Source: CAYMAI01 sp964388445 (GTDB taxonomy: Bacteria > 4484-113 > JAGGVC01). From it: a DNA stretch of 64,000 bases. Each line of letters opens with the position of its first letter. Position 1 is the first letter of the stretch. The notes beneath the pieces are model-generated. The model had not been told where the DNA came from, ran no database searches, and was given only the letters and a program-made list of their open reading frames with translations. The DNA is taken from assembly GCA_964388445.1 (NCBI GenBank), contig CAYMAI010000005.1, positions 124,001 to 188,000 of the forward strand, in the 5' to 3' direction. Of this stretch, positions 16,814-25,207 are shown piece after piece. The position numbers and the translations under genes are program-made.

Positions 16814-17515
16814 CTAAGCCGGAAATTCTGAATCGGAGGCTCCATCGGGAGCCTCCTTTTTTTTCGTGATTAACTCCACTTGAAACACTTCGGCGAAGGC
16901 CGCCAGCAGGTGCGGGCGAAGTTCCGTGAATTCGACCGGCCTTCCGAGCAGCTTCGAAAGCGATGTCACCCCGTGGTCTCGAATCCCGCATGGCACGATA
17001 AGCTCGAAGTGGCGCAAGTCCGGGTTCACGTTAAACGCGAAACCGTGAAACGTGACCCACTTTCTGACGGCGATACCGATTGCGACCATCTTTTCCCCGC
17101 CGGAGAACACTCCGGTCAGTCCTTCGATTCTCTCCGCATCGATGTCGAATGCGCTCAGCGCGCGTATCATCGTCTCTTCGATGCCGCGGATGTAATCGTG
17201 CAGCCCGATTCCTAGGTTTTTAATGTTTATCACCGGATATCCGACCAGTTGGCCCGGGCCGTGATAGGTTACGTCCCCCCCGCGTTCGATTTCGAAAACT
17301 TCGATGCCGAACTTCGCAAGCGCTTCTTTGGAGGCAAGAATGTTTTCGGAATGCGCGCTTTTTCCAAGCGTCAAAACCGGACTATGTTCGACCAAAAACA
17401 GCGAATCCGGCGCCTCGCCGGCGATACGGCTTTCGACCGCCCGCCTTTGAAGTTCCAGGGCTTCGCCGTAAGGCATACGGCCCAAATCGATTACTTGAAT
17501 GACGCGCTCCGACAT
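16814..17515 (-). CDS. lipB: Octanoyl-ACP:protein N-octanoyltransferase
   Basis: Transfers octanoate from acyl carrier protein to lipoyl domains of 2-oxoacid dehydrogenases and GcvH. The 233-residue protein carries ERGGDVTYHGPGQLVGYP, the catalytic Lys in GEKMVAIGI, FHGFAFNVNPDL and the catalytic Cys in IVPCGI. The ATG at 17515 has AAGAGG upstream; a longer frame (to 17566) covers the -10 box. The last ~15 residues lie beyond the conserved fold and are encoded by the opposite-strand terminator of the protease gene, so the tail is probably not functional. No lipA is adjacent. Confidence 0.93.
   Translation of the reverse strand: MSERVIQVIDLGRMPYGEALELQRRAVESRIAGEAPDSLFLVEHSPVLTLGKSAHSENILASKEALAKFGIEVFEIERGGDVTYHGPGQLVGYPVINIKNLGIGLHDYIRGIEETMIRALSAFDIDAERIEGLTGVFSGGEKMVAIGIAVRKWVTFHGFAFNVNPDLRHFELIVPCGIRDHGVTSLSKLLGRPVEFTELRPHLLAAFAEVFQVELITKKKEAPDGASDSEFPA
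16835..16864 (+). terminator. Terminator of the protease gene, embedded in the lipB 3' end
   Basis: A perfect nine-pair stem GGAGGCTCC / GGAGCCTCC with an ATCG loop and eight Ts (16857-16864). On the other strand the same bases encode the C-terminal KKKEAPDGAS part of LipB. Confidence 0.9.
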
Positions 17516-17539
17516 GTTTACCTCTTGTGAAACGCCAGT

Positions 17540-17545
17540 ATTATA
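17540..17545 (-). promoter_or_regulatory. -10 box of lipB
   Basis: TATAAT on the minus strand, 24 bases before the ATG at 17515, with a weak TTTGCG -35 sixteen bases further upstream. Confidence 0.45.
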
Positions 17546-17587
17546 GTTACAAATGCTCAGCCGCAAAAGGAAAATCCGACCACGGCA

Positions 17588-17596
17588 TGTTATAAT
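17588..17596 (+). promoter_or_regulatory. Extended -10 promoter of the TlpA-like gene
   Basis: TGTTATAAT: TG one base before a perfect TATAAT (17591-17596), 31 bases upstream of the ATG at 17628. Confidence 0.55.
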
Positions 17597-17627
17597 TATG
17601 GCGTCATTTCATTACGGAGAGTGAATC

Positions 17628-18137
17628 ATGAACCATCGATTCGGCTGGTTGTTTTCGATAATCCTCGTCGCGTTTTTCGCGCTTTCCGCACTCGCGGCAG
17701 ATTCGAAGGCGCCCGATTTCACGTTAAAAGACCTTAAAGGCAAAAACGTCAAGTTTTCCGACATTTTGGGCGATAACGAGCTTGTCATGCTCGATTTCTG
17801 GTTCGTCGGATGCAAGCCTTGCCTTGAATATATGGAAAGTTTCGACGGCTTTGAAGAGGAATTCGGCGACCGCGGTTTCAAGCTCGTTACCATCAATACC
17901 GACTCGTCCCAGTCCACGAACAAGGTGAAGCCGTTTATGGACGGCCGCAACTACGGTTTCCTGGTCCTTCTCGACCCGAACGGCGAAGTGCGCAAGCGCT
18001 ATCAAATCAAAGCGGAGCCGACAACTTTTCTTATTAAGAAGGACGGCACTATCGTTTATCGGCATCAAGGCTACACCAAAGGGCTCGAGGACGAAGTTTC
18101 GGTTGCGATCGACGCAAATCTTCCACCGGCGGAGTAG
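17628..18137 (+). CDS. TlpA/ResA-like periplasmic thioredoxin
   Basis: A 169-residue exported thiol-disulfide oxidoreductase. A signal peptide (1-24, ending ALAA) precedes an AhpC/TSA-Redoxin-type fold: PDFTLKDLKGK, LDFWFVGCKPCLEYME with the CxxC at Cys62 and Cys65, and the cis-Pro loop KAEPTTFLI. Proteins of this type keep cysteines reduced for cytochrome c maturation or other envelope redox work, which fits the several c-type cytochromes in the window, though no ccm or res genes are adjacent. GGAGAG lies upstream of the ATG. Confidence 0.9.
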   Translation: MNHRFGWLFSIILVAFFALSALAADSKAPDFTLKDLKGKNVKFSDILGDNELVMLDFWFVGCKPCLEYMESFDGFEEEFGDRGFKLVTINTDSSQSTNKVKPFMDGRNYGFLVLLDPNGEVRKRYQIKAEPTTFLIKKDGTIVYRHQGYTKGLEDEVSVAIDANLPPAE

Positions 18138-18187
18138 CGCTCCGGCAGCTTGGTTGACGTGAATTTCATATCATTGGGGAACGGGCA

Positions 18188-19684
18188 ATGTCCATCAGCA
18201 GGTTGATTTTGGCTGTCGCGGCCGTCCTTTGGGCCGCTTTTTTAACGATTGGTGTTGCGCTAGCGGAAGACGAAGCGGCTGACGAACCCGAAACGATTGC
18301 AGCGGAGCCGGATTCAACCGACGAATCCGATTCCGAATCGCAGTCCGGAAGCTCGGATTATTCGGCAAACTTTCCCTCGTTCTATTATTCGGGCAGCAAC
18401 AAATCGCAATATACGATGGACAGAAAAAGCGACAAGACGAAATTCGAGAACGAATTCGTTTTGAACGCGGGTTACGGCGATTTCAGCGGCTTTTTCCGCG
18501 TATCGAACGATTTGTCCTTCCCCAATAAAACCAAGCGCACCGAGCTTGAAAAAGCGACAATCCAGTGGAACGGGCCGGGCTTCGACCTCACTGTCGGCAA
18601 TTTCAGCACGCTTTTCGGTAACGGCCTTACGCTGAACGTTTTCGAAGCGCCCGAAATCGATTACGACACCGAACTGATGGGAGCCATGGTCAACGTGCCC
18701 GTCGGCGATTCCGGCAATTTTCGCGTCCTTAAGGGCAATTTCAAAGCGCCGTTTATGCTGACCGCCGACGAAGTGCAGGGCGCGGACATCGAATATCGCT
18801 TCACGGATTCCGTACAGCTCGGAGCATCGTACGTCGAAATGGAAAGCTGGAAAGGCCAGACCGACGGCACGCAAAAAACCGACATAATCGGCGTGCGCGG
18901 CAATTTCGATTTCGACAATTTCCACATCGGCGGCGAGTATGCCGAGTACGACCAGAATCTCGAAGGCGCAAGCTATAACGACGGCACGGGCTGGATAGTT
19001 TCTACGGGATGGCATCGCAGCGGGCTTAGTCTTTACGGCGGATATTACGAATATAAACACATAAAATCGAATTACGCCGTTCCGGCAATTTTCAAAGAGC
19101 ATCCCGAAAAGGGCGGCGTGGACGGCACCGACGAAATCGGCTACGGCGGAAAGGTTTCGTTCAGCGACGACGGCGCGGGCACGTTCGATTTCAACTATGC
19201 ACAATCGAATCGCGATAACAAAGGTTTTCCATACACCGAAGCGCTGTTCACGTGGAAACCGCCGGCGATGGAAAGGGATAACTTCGTTATTGAGAACCGG
19301 TATATCTACGAGCTTCCCGGCAAGGAAAACAACACGCTAGTCGAATGGCAGCATGTTTTGAGCGGCGAATGGACTTCGACGGTCGGCCTCGAATACAGTT
19401 ATTTGAAAAGCAGTATCGGCTCGCACGACGAACATCTGGCATCGTTCGCGTTCGATTATCTCCGCCAGTTCACCGTAGTTTACAAGTACGAGCTTGCCAA
19501 TTTCAATTACGACACGGTCAACCGCTGGGACATGATAATTCTGCGCTATCAAGCGCCGGGTTACAACTACGACCTTCAGCTCAAGTACGGCGGTCAGCGC
19601 GGCGGGTTCAGTTGCGCAGGCGGCGTTTGCGAATTCCTGCCGGAGTTCAAAGGCGTGGAAATGACTTGCAACCTTTATTTCTAG
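18188..19684 (+). CDS. Outer-membrane beta-barrel protein of unknown substrate
   Basis: A 498-residue exported protein: signal peptide (1-26, ending ALA), an acidic Ser/Asp/Glu-rich linker (about 27-60), then a long series of amphipathic strands rich in Tyr, Gly and Asn, ending in LYF, a typical C-terminal residue for outer-membrane insertion. The pattern (FENEFVLNAGYGDFSGFFR, then 'VGNFSTLFGNGLTLN') resembles the DUF6029/porin-like barrels seen next to TlpA-type genes. The thioredoxin gene ends 50 bases upstream on the same strand. No plug or SLH domain is present. Confidence 0.8.
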   Translation: MSISRLILAVAAVLWAAFLTIGVALAEDEAADEPETIAAEPDSTDESDSESQSGSSDYSANFPSFYYSGSNKSQYTMDRKSDKTKFENEFVLNAGYGDFSGFFRVSNDLSFPNKTKRTELEKATIQWNGPGFDLTVGNFSTLFGNGLTLNVFEAPEIDYDTELMGAMVNVPVGDSGNFRVLKGNFKAPFMLTADEVQGADIEYRFTDSVQLGASYVEMESWKGQTDGTQKTDIIGVRGNFDFDNFHIGGEYAEYDQNLEGASYNDGTGWIVSTGWHRSGLSLYGGYYEYKHIKSNYAVPAIFKEHPEKGGVDGTDEIGYGGKVSFSDDGAGTFDFNYAQSNRDNKGFPYTEALFTWKPPAMERDNFVIENRYIYELPGKENNTLVEWQHVLSGEWTSTVGLEYSYLKSSIGSHDEHLASFAFDYLRQFTVVYKYELANFNYDTVNRWDMIILRYQAPGYNYDLQLKYGGQRGGFSCAGGVCEFLPEFKGVEMTCNLYF

Positions 19685-19693
19685 GCTTGCCGG

Positions 19694-20776
19694 TTAAAGC
19701 TTGATTACAAGGCTATAGGGCGCCGCTTTCTTGGGAAGGAACAAGCTTATTTCTCGCGTTTCTTCGGCCATGGCGCGCTCAAGCGCGTGTCCGTCCTCGT
19801 CCATCAAACTCGCAGCGCCAAGCGTGAACCTGTAATCCCCGTCGGGCGTGATAACTTCCAAATCGTCCCCGGCGGCGACGGACGTTTGAAGCATTACTCT
19901 TGCCCGGCCTTGGTCGGCGAAAAATTCGCGAACTATCCCGCAAACTTCCCCGCCCAGCCTTGTGCCGGCGATTTTGGCGTGCCTCGGATTGTGGAAAAAG
20001 CCCGGCAAAAATCCCCTTGAAATTGGCCTTCTGCACACCGACTGAAGTTCGCGTTGGCTTTTCCTTGTTTTCGCTGCCGTCAGTTTGCCGTTTACTGCCT
20101 CGTCGATACATCTCTTAATCGCTCGCGTAGACAATGCGATTGAAGTCCGAGACTGCATCGGAGGAAATGACACAAGCTTTCGAACGCCGAATTCGTAAAG
20201 CGAATTCAAATGGTCGAGAGCGGAAAATCCAAGCCACGCCCCTGATTTTCCCGCGCCTGAAAAAATCGGAACGCCGCCCGCGCCGATGGCGCAAAATCCT
20301 ATGTACGAAAACCCGCGCCCGTTCGAAATGCCGAGCAGTTCTTTAAGGTCTTGCGCGCTGCAATCGAAAGGCGGAAACCACGATGTCAGCCCCTGCGCTT
20401 GCCAAAAACTCGCGGATGCCATGTTTGCCACTGGCGTTTCGGGGTCGAGTACGAACTGCTTAATTCCGCGCCCGCCCAGCAGCGCAATTAGCGACGGGTC
20501 TTTTATTATTACGCATTCGATTCCGATTCTGGCTATCGAATCCGCCACGGAGGCTATGTCGGGCAGCTGTCTTTGTTTGGGTACCGCGGGAAACCACACG
20601 GAAACTTTTTTATCCAGCTTTCTCGCCCTGCCGCGGGCCGCCTCGATGCTTTTCAAATCGAAGTCCGATTCGGTGACCGGCCTGGTGCGCTGGGTGTCGA
20701 GAATGACGCAATCGGCGCCGAAGGCGAATGCAACGTTAAGACAGTCCTCGCGGGACAGGTAAACCGAAAGCTCCAT
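19694..20776 (-). CDS. Peptidase U32-like protein with degenerate catalytic barrel
   Basis: A 360-residue protein. Its start MELSVYLSREDCLNVAFAFG and GADCVIL correspond to the U32 opening 'MELLAPAG..E.L..A...GADAVY', so the ATG at 20776 is preferred over one 33 bases upstream. The C-terminal part (TRLGGEVCGIVREF ... SVAAGDDLEVITPDG) matches the beta-barrel domain found at the end of U32 proteins. Between them the hallmark 'HG..C...SGRC' and downstream cysteine cluster are not present; the equivalent area reads YIGFCAIGAGGVPIFSG. U32 proteins act as collagenase-like proteases or, more often, as Fe-S hydroxylases of tRNA or ubiquinone; loss of the cysteines argues against that chemistry here. 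It lies just downstream of the cytochrome c gene, probably in one operon. Confidence 0.65.
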   Translation of the reverse strand: MELSVYLSREDCLNVAFAFGADCVILDTQRTRPVTESDFDLKSIEAARGRARKLDKKVSVWFPAVPKQRQLPDIASVADSIARIGIECVIIKDPSLIALLGGRGIKQFVLDPETPVANMASASFWQAQGLTSWFPPFDCSAQDLKELLGISNGRGFSYIGFCAIGAGGVPIFSGAGKSGAWLGFSALDHLNSLYEFGVRKLVSFPPMQSRTSIALSTRAIKRCIDEAVNGKLTAAKTRKSQRELQSVCRRPISRGFLPGFFHNPRHAKIAGTRLGGEVCGIVREFFADQGRARVMLQTSVAAGDDLEVITPDGDYRFTLGAASLMDEDGHALERAMAEETREISLFLPKKAAPYSLVIKL

Positions 20777-20818
20777 CGCGGCTTCGCCTGCTGCGCGGTT
20801 CCGAATCATATCTCCCCG

Positions 20819-21253
20819 TCATCGAAGCGTTTTCAGATATGCGACAAGGTCTTGCATTATTACGTTCGTGGTGGTCAGCGTCGGAGAATTAAGGCGTGAA
20901 TTCAAAGTTATGCATAAGTTGATTTTGGTAGCGAGTTCTTGCTCGTTCGCCAGCGCGCCCTTTACGTATTTCTTGTACACGCCGTTAATCGGAACGTATC
21001 CGAAGTCCAGCGGAGTTCCGGTCGCGCTTGACGGAACTTGGCTGCCTTCCATGTGACAAGTCGCGCAGCTGACGCCCGACGCTCCCCATCTGTTTGCGTC
21101 TTCGAAAATCGCTTTACCGCGCGCAACCTGCTCGTCGTCCTGAAACGCGCCTCGCATTTTCTGAATCTGGGGCGCAATCACCGGCTTCCAGATTAGAGCG
21201 ATTACAATCCCAATAATGATTATGAAAATCCAACCGGGGTCGGTTTTCGACAT
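20819..21253 (-). CDS. Membrane-anchored monohaem cytochrome c, SoxA/TsdA-like
   Basis: A 144-residue protein: an uncleaved N-terminal helix (about 8-24, IIIIGIVIAL) then a cytochrome domain with one CATCH haem site at 63-67. The distal part ATKINLCITLNSRL, followed by DLVAYLKTLR, resembles SoxA/thiosulfate dehydrogenase-type cytochromes, where a Cys can be the distal haem ligand. A role in periplasmic sulfur or respiratory electron transfer is plausible, but no sox genes are present. The U32-like gene follows with 42 bases between this stop codon and its preferred start. Confidence 0.82.
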   Translation of the reverse strand: MSKTDPGWIFIIIIGIVIALIWKPVIAPQIQKMRGAFQDDEQVARGKAIFEDANRWGASGVSCATCHMEGSQVPSSATGTPLDFGYVPINGVYKKYVKGALANEQELATKINLCITLNSRLNSPTLTTTNVIMQDLVAYLKTLR

Positions 21254-21398
21254 GGAACACCTCGAACTGGGGATATGCGATTATATCATCCGGCCGGACT
21301 GCCGATTATTTTTGGCAGGTGCATTTTGCATCTTAGCGATTCGCTTGAGCAGTCTCTATCAAAGCGCGAACGAAATGCGGCAAGCCTCAACCCTCGGA

Positions 21399-21404
21399 TA
21401 TAAT
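21399..21404 (+). promoter_or_regulatory. -10 box of the LeuC-like gene
   Basis: TATAAT 28 bases before the ATG at 21433. It is divergent from the cytochrome gene starting at 21253. Confidence 0.45.
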
Positions 21405-21432
21405 TCGAATGGCTGCAAGCCAAGGAGAAGAG

Positions 21433-22701
21433 ATGAACGCCGGCCCGCAAACGGTAATTGAAAAAATCATATCCGCTCATTCCGGCGAACCGGCCTTTCG
21501 CGGTCAAATCGCGTGGGTCGCACTCGACGCGGTAAGCGCGCGCGACTTCGGCGGCGCCAGCGTCGTGGGCAATTTCAATCAGGCTTTCGAACATGAAAAG
21601 CCCGGCGACGCTTCCAAAACGTTTTTCACTTTCGACTGCAACGCTCCGGCTAACACCATCGGCTATGCCGAAAACCAACATTCATGCAGGCTATTCGCGA
21701 AAAAGCATGGCATAAAAGTCTTCGACGTGGACGCGGGAATCGGCAGCCACGTTATGATTGAAGAAGGCATCGCTCTTCCCGGAAGAACGGCGGTCGGAAC
21801 CGACAGCCATTTGAACATTCTCGGCGCGGTGGGTTGCTTCGGTCAAGGTATGGGCGATATAGACATCGCTTACGCATTCCGGAACGTGCGCACCTGGTTC
21901 GAAGTGCCACCGAGCGTGAAAATTACGCTTAACGGTAAGCTTCAAGACGGCGTTTCCGCGAAAGATTTGACGCTTTATCTCGTCGGCAAATTCGGCGCGA
22001 GCGGACTTCTCGGAATGTGCGGCGATGTTTGCGGCGACGCGCTCGGCGCGCTGACCTTGAGTGACAGGATAACGATAGCAAGCATGGCGACCGAAATGGG
22101 GGCCGTGACGCTATTCATACCGCCGTCTCCAGCGGTAATCGAAGAGCTTTCGGGACTGATACCGGGCGGTTCGGTTTCGATGGAATTTGGCTCCGCCCTG
22201 CCGGACGAAGGCGCGTCATACGAGCGCGAATTCGAATTCGACCTCTCCAAAATCGTGCCGATGATTGCATGCCCGCCGAGGCCGGACAACGTGCTTCCGG
22301 TATCGGAAATCGCAAGGCGGAAAATTAAAGTCGATGGCGTAATCGTCGGAAGCTGCACGGGCGGAAGGCAAGAAGACATCCGGGAGTTCGCCGGCATTGT
22401 CTGCGAATCCGGACTCGCAAACGGCGTAATGGCGAAAGTGGCGCCGGCGACAAAACGGGTTTATCTGGCGCTGATGCGCGACGGCACTCTCGCCGCGCTC
22501 GCGGAAGCGGGCTGCATAATCGTAAATCAGGGCTGCGCGGGCTGCGCTGCGGGGCAGGTCGGTATGACCGGAAAACACGAAGTTCAGGTTTCGACGGGCA
22601 ACCGGAATTTCGCCGGAAAGCAGGGCAAGGGGGATACATATCTCGCAAGCGCAAGAACCGCCGCATTCTCCGCCGTTCGCGGGTTTATCTGCTCCGAATG
22701 A
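21433..22701 (+). CDS. Aconitase-superfamily hydro-lyase large subunit (LeuC/HacA type)
   Basis: A 422-residue [4Fe-4S] hydro-lyase subunit of the 3-isopropylmalate dehydratase / homoaconitase large-subunit class. It shows GTDSHLNILGAVGCFGQGMG, VIVGSCTGGRQEDIREFAG with the first cluster cysteine, and GCAGC with the other two, followed by STGNRNFAGKQG and TYLASARTAAFSAVRG. The ATG at 21433 has AAGGAGAAG upstream and is preferred over the ATG at 21409. These enzymes need a small swivel subunit (LeuD-type); none is encoded nearby, so the partner must lie elsewhere. The substrate (isopropylmalate, homocitrate or citramalate-derived) cannot be read from sequence. Confidence 0.88.
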   Translation: MNAGPQTVIEKIISAHSGEPAFRGQIAWVALDAVSARDFGGASVVGNFNQAFEHEKPGDASKTFFTFDCNAPANTIGYAENQHSCRLFAKKHGIKVFDVDAGIGSHVMIEEGIALPGRTAVGTDSHLNILGAVGCFGQGMGDIDIAYAFRNVRTWFEVPPSVKITLNGKLQDGVSAKDLTLYLVGKFGASGLLGMCGDVCGDALGALTLSDRITIASMATEMGAVTLFIPPSPAVIEELSGLIPGGSVSMEFGSALPDEGASYEREFEFDLSKIVPMIACPPRPDNVLPVSEIARRKIKVDGVIVGSCTGGRQEDIREFAGIVCESGLANGVMAKVAPATKRVYLALMRDGTLAALAEAGCIIVNQGCAGCAAGQVGMTGKHEVQVSTGNRNFAGKQGKGDTYLASARTAAFSAVRGFICSE

Positions 22702-22740
22702 GGCGTAATTCCGCAGCAAATACGACGCAAGGCACAGTGC

Positions 22741-23667
22741 CTAGCCGTCGCGCTTCGTTACGAAAGCTTCGCCGAAGCCTTTATCCTTAAGGTCCGATTG
22801 GATTTCCTTCGCCTTCGTGTATTCGCCGATTTTGTCCTGAACGAGTATGAAAAAACGCTTTTTGCCGCTCTCGTCGCGCTCGATAATTTTCGCGGCATAA
22901 CCCACTCCGCTTAAATCGTCCAGCCTTTTCGACGCGGAATTCTTGTCTTCCCAAATCCCTGCGTATACCGAATAGACGTACTTTCCGGCCACTCCCGCGC
23001 TGCCGCCATCGCCCGATTCGCTTTGGGAGCCATCCGTATTTGAGCCGCCGCCTGATTCCGCGGGGGGCGTTTCGCGCTCGCGCGGCGGCGCGGGCGGCGT
23101 TTCCTGCGGCTCCCTGCTTACCGGCGGGCCGGGGCGCACGCTGTCGGGCATAACCGGAGGCGCGGGCCTCGTTTCGGTTTCGCCTTCGTCCGCAGGCACT
23201 GGCGTTTCGTCCGCATTTGGAGTCAGCCGCTCGCCTTCGGGAACGAAAGTCTGGGACTCATCTTCGGCAAGCGTTGCGGGTTCGTTCGATTTAAGAAGTT
23301 GTATGCCGATTTCGGGGAAACTTTGCTCGAAGGACTTGATGTCTGCGAGTTTTACAGGCTCCGGCGCATCTTCCATTCCGGGCATAAGCGCGTTCGCCGC
23401 ATCGGCAGGGACAGCCGGAGGCGTGGTTGCTGGTGGATTCTGGCTTGCTTCGGCTTCGTTTTTTTGCTCGCGAATTTGCTCGGTCTTTGCAACGAGCTCG
23501 TCCGTTCCTTTATCCGGATCGCCCGGTTTGAAAAGTTTAATCGCCGCCCAGCCCAGCGTAACCGCCGCTCCGATTACAAGCAGCGTTATGACGAAAAATC
23601 CAGTGGCGCGCTGAAGGTTCTCGCGCTGCCTTTTTTTCCTGTAGCCCTTTGGATAATATTTCTTCAT
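22741..23667 (-). CDS. SPOR-domain membrane protein
   Basis: A 308-residue single-pass protein. A basic N-terminus (MKKYYPKGYRKKRQREN) and one helix (about 24-46) place the rest in the periplasm. A long Pro/Glu/Ala-rich low-complexity linker leads to a C-terminal SPOR domain (last ~75 residues; YVYSVYAGIWEDKNSASKRL ... FFILVQDKIGEYTKAKE). SPOR domains bind denuded peptidoglycan at division sites, so this is probably an FtsN-like or wall-remodelling factor. AGGTG seven bases upstream supports the ATG at 23667. It lies downstream of clpX on the same strand. Confidence 0.85.
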   Translation of the reverse strand: MKKYYPKGYRKKRQRENLQRATGFFVITLLVIGAAVTLGWAAIKLFKPGDPDKGTDELVAKTEQIREQKNEAEASQNPPATTPPAVPADAANALMPGMEDAPEPVKLADIKSFEQSFPEIGIQLLKSNEPATLAEDESQTFVPEGERLTPNADETPVPADEGETETRPAPPVMPDSVRPGPPVSREPQETPPAPPRERETPPAESGGGSNTDGSQSESGDGGSAGVAGKYVYSVYAGIWEDKNSASKRLDDLSGVGYAAKIIERDESGKKRFFILVQDKIGEYTKAKEIQSDLKDKGFGEAFVTKRDG

Positions 23668-23729
23668 AAGATTCACCTGACCGCATCAAACGGTACATCA
23701 GTTAAACGGCGGCGAGCGAAAAAGGTTCA

Positions 23730-25088
23730 TCAACTGCTGGCGTCAAGTTGGTCCGGCGCGGGTTCGAGTGCAGGCTTCCGGGACTTTTGAGGTTTTTGCG
23801 CCGGTTCGTCCGGCCCTTCCGGCATGGCGATTAATTTGCCTTCAAGCAGCCCTTTAACGTCCTTGGCATCGATTTCGACGACCCGCCCTTGTTTTCCGCC
23901 AGGCACCATATACATCAGGTCGAGAAGAATGTTTTCCATTATGCTTCTCAGGCCTCTCGCTCCGGTGTTTCGAGTCATCGCAACCTTCGCCACTTCGCGC
24001 AACGCTTCGTCCGTAAATTTCAGCTGGACGCCGTCTTCGGAGAATAGGTGCTGATACTGCTTGACAATCGAGTCCTTCGGTCCCGTCAAAATCCTTACGA
24101 GCGAGCTTTCGTCGAGGTCGTCCAGCGATGTTATGACGGGAAGCCGCCCCACAAGTTCGGGAATCAAGCCGAATTTTACAAGGTCGTCCGGTTCGATACG
24201 CCGAAGAAGTTCGCTTCTCTCGGCTTTTTCCTGTTCTTGTTGGCCCGCCCGGAAGCCCATTACTTGACCGCCGAGCCTTTTCTTGACGACTTTTTCGATG
24301 CCGTCGAAAGTTCCGCCGCAAATGAAAAGTATGTTAGACGTATCTATGGGGATCGTGTCTTCGTGCGGATGCTTCCTGCCGAATCGCGGAGGCACTTGTG
24401 CAAGAGTGCCTTCTATGAGTTTCAACAGCGCCTGCTGGACGCCTTCGCCCGAAACGTCGCGCGTGATGCTGGGGTTCTCGCTTTTGCGCCCGATTTTGTC
24501 GATTTCGTCGATGTACACGATGCCGCGCTCGGCACGTGCAATCCAGGCCGTGTCGTCGCTGCCGCCGAAGTCTTTGGCAACCTGAAACAGCCTGAATAGA
24601 ATATTTTCAACGTCTTCGCCGACGTATCCGGCTTCGGTCAGGCTCGTCGCGTCCGCAATCGCGAACGGAACGTGAAGTTTTTTTGCGATTGTCCTTGCGA
24701 GCAAAGTTTTGCCCGTGCCCGTCGAACCCGCCATCAGGATGTTGCTCTTGCCGATTTCGACGCCCTTTATCGTCGAGCGGATACGTTTGTAGTGGTTATA
24801 GACCGCAACCGCCAAAACCTTTTTTGCGTGGGATTGACCGATCACGTATTCGTCGAGATACTCCACAAGCTCGCGCGGCGTCGGGATAGTTTCGAGTTCG
24901 CTCAAATCGCCCGCGTGAACGGGCGGCTTAACCCCGTCGAAAAGCAGTTCGCGGCAGACGTCGATGCATTCCTCGCAAATATAAACGCCCGGCCCTTTGA
25001 CCATGCGCACGCGTGCGCTTTGCTCCTGCTTGCAGAAGGAACACCGCGGAACGGCGCCTTCACCCTTGCCCTCATTTGCGCTTGCCAT
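23730..25088 (-). CDS. clpX: ATP-dependent Clp protease ATP-binding subunit ClpX
   Basis: AAA+ unfoldase that feeds substrates to ClpP. The 452-residue protein has the N-terminal zinc-binding domain (CSFC ... CEEC), Walker A GSTGTGKT, Walker B IVYIDEIDKI, the pore loop after the ATPase core and the sensor-2 GARGLRSIMENILLD. The IGF-type loop is not clearly seen by eye. The ATG at 25088 is chosen because an upstream ATG (25127) lies in the promoter area between clpX and eno. No clpP or tig gene is adjacent, unlike the usual tig-clpP-clpX order. Confidence 0.95.
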   Translation of the reverse strand: MASANEGKGEGAVPRCSFCKQEQSARVRMVKGPGVYICEECIDVCRELLFDGVKPPVHAGDLSELETIPTPRELVEYLDEYVIGQSHAKKVLAVAVYNHYKRIRSTIKGVEIGKSNILMAGSTGTGKTLLARTIAKKLHVPFAIADATSLTEAGYVGEDVENILFRLFQVAKDFGGSDDTAWIARAERGIVYIDEIDKIGRKSENPSITRDVSGEGVQQALLKLIEGTLAQVPPRFGRKHPHEDTIPIDTSNILFICGGTFDGIEKVVKKRLGGQVMGFRAGQQEQEKAERSELLRRIEPDDLVKFGLIPELVGRLPVITSLDDLDESSLVRILTGPKDSIVKQYQHLFSEDGVQLKFTDEALREVAKVAMTRNTGARGLRSIMENILLDLMYMVPGGKQGRVVEIDAKDVKGLLEGKLIAMPEGPDEPAQKPQKSRKPALEPAPDQLDASS

Positions 25089-25174
25089 TTCTTTCGCGGA
25101 ACCGGTCCGCAATCGATATTTTAACATATTATCGTCTCAAAATCCCCTGAAATCCGTCGGCGGCAGAAACCGTA

Positions 25175-25180
25175 TATAAT
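25175..25180 (+). promoter_or_regulatory. -10 box of eno
   Basis: TATAAT 27 bases before the ATG at 25208, within the divergent clpX-eno gap. A TAAGGAGG ribosome site follows at 25193-25200. Confidence 0.5.
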
Positions 25181-25207
25181 CGTAGCGGCCTTTAAGGAGG
25201 AACCGAT

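Noticed and set aside
22731..22743. AGGCACAGTGCCT palindrome as a terminator between convergent genes
   Set aside because: The stem is only five pairs with a three-base loop and no T tract follows.
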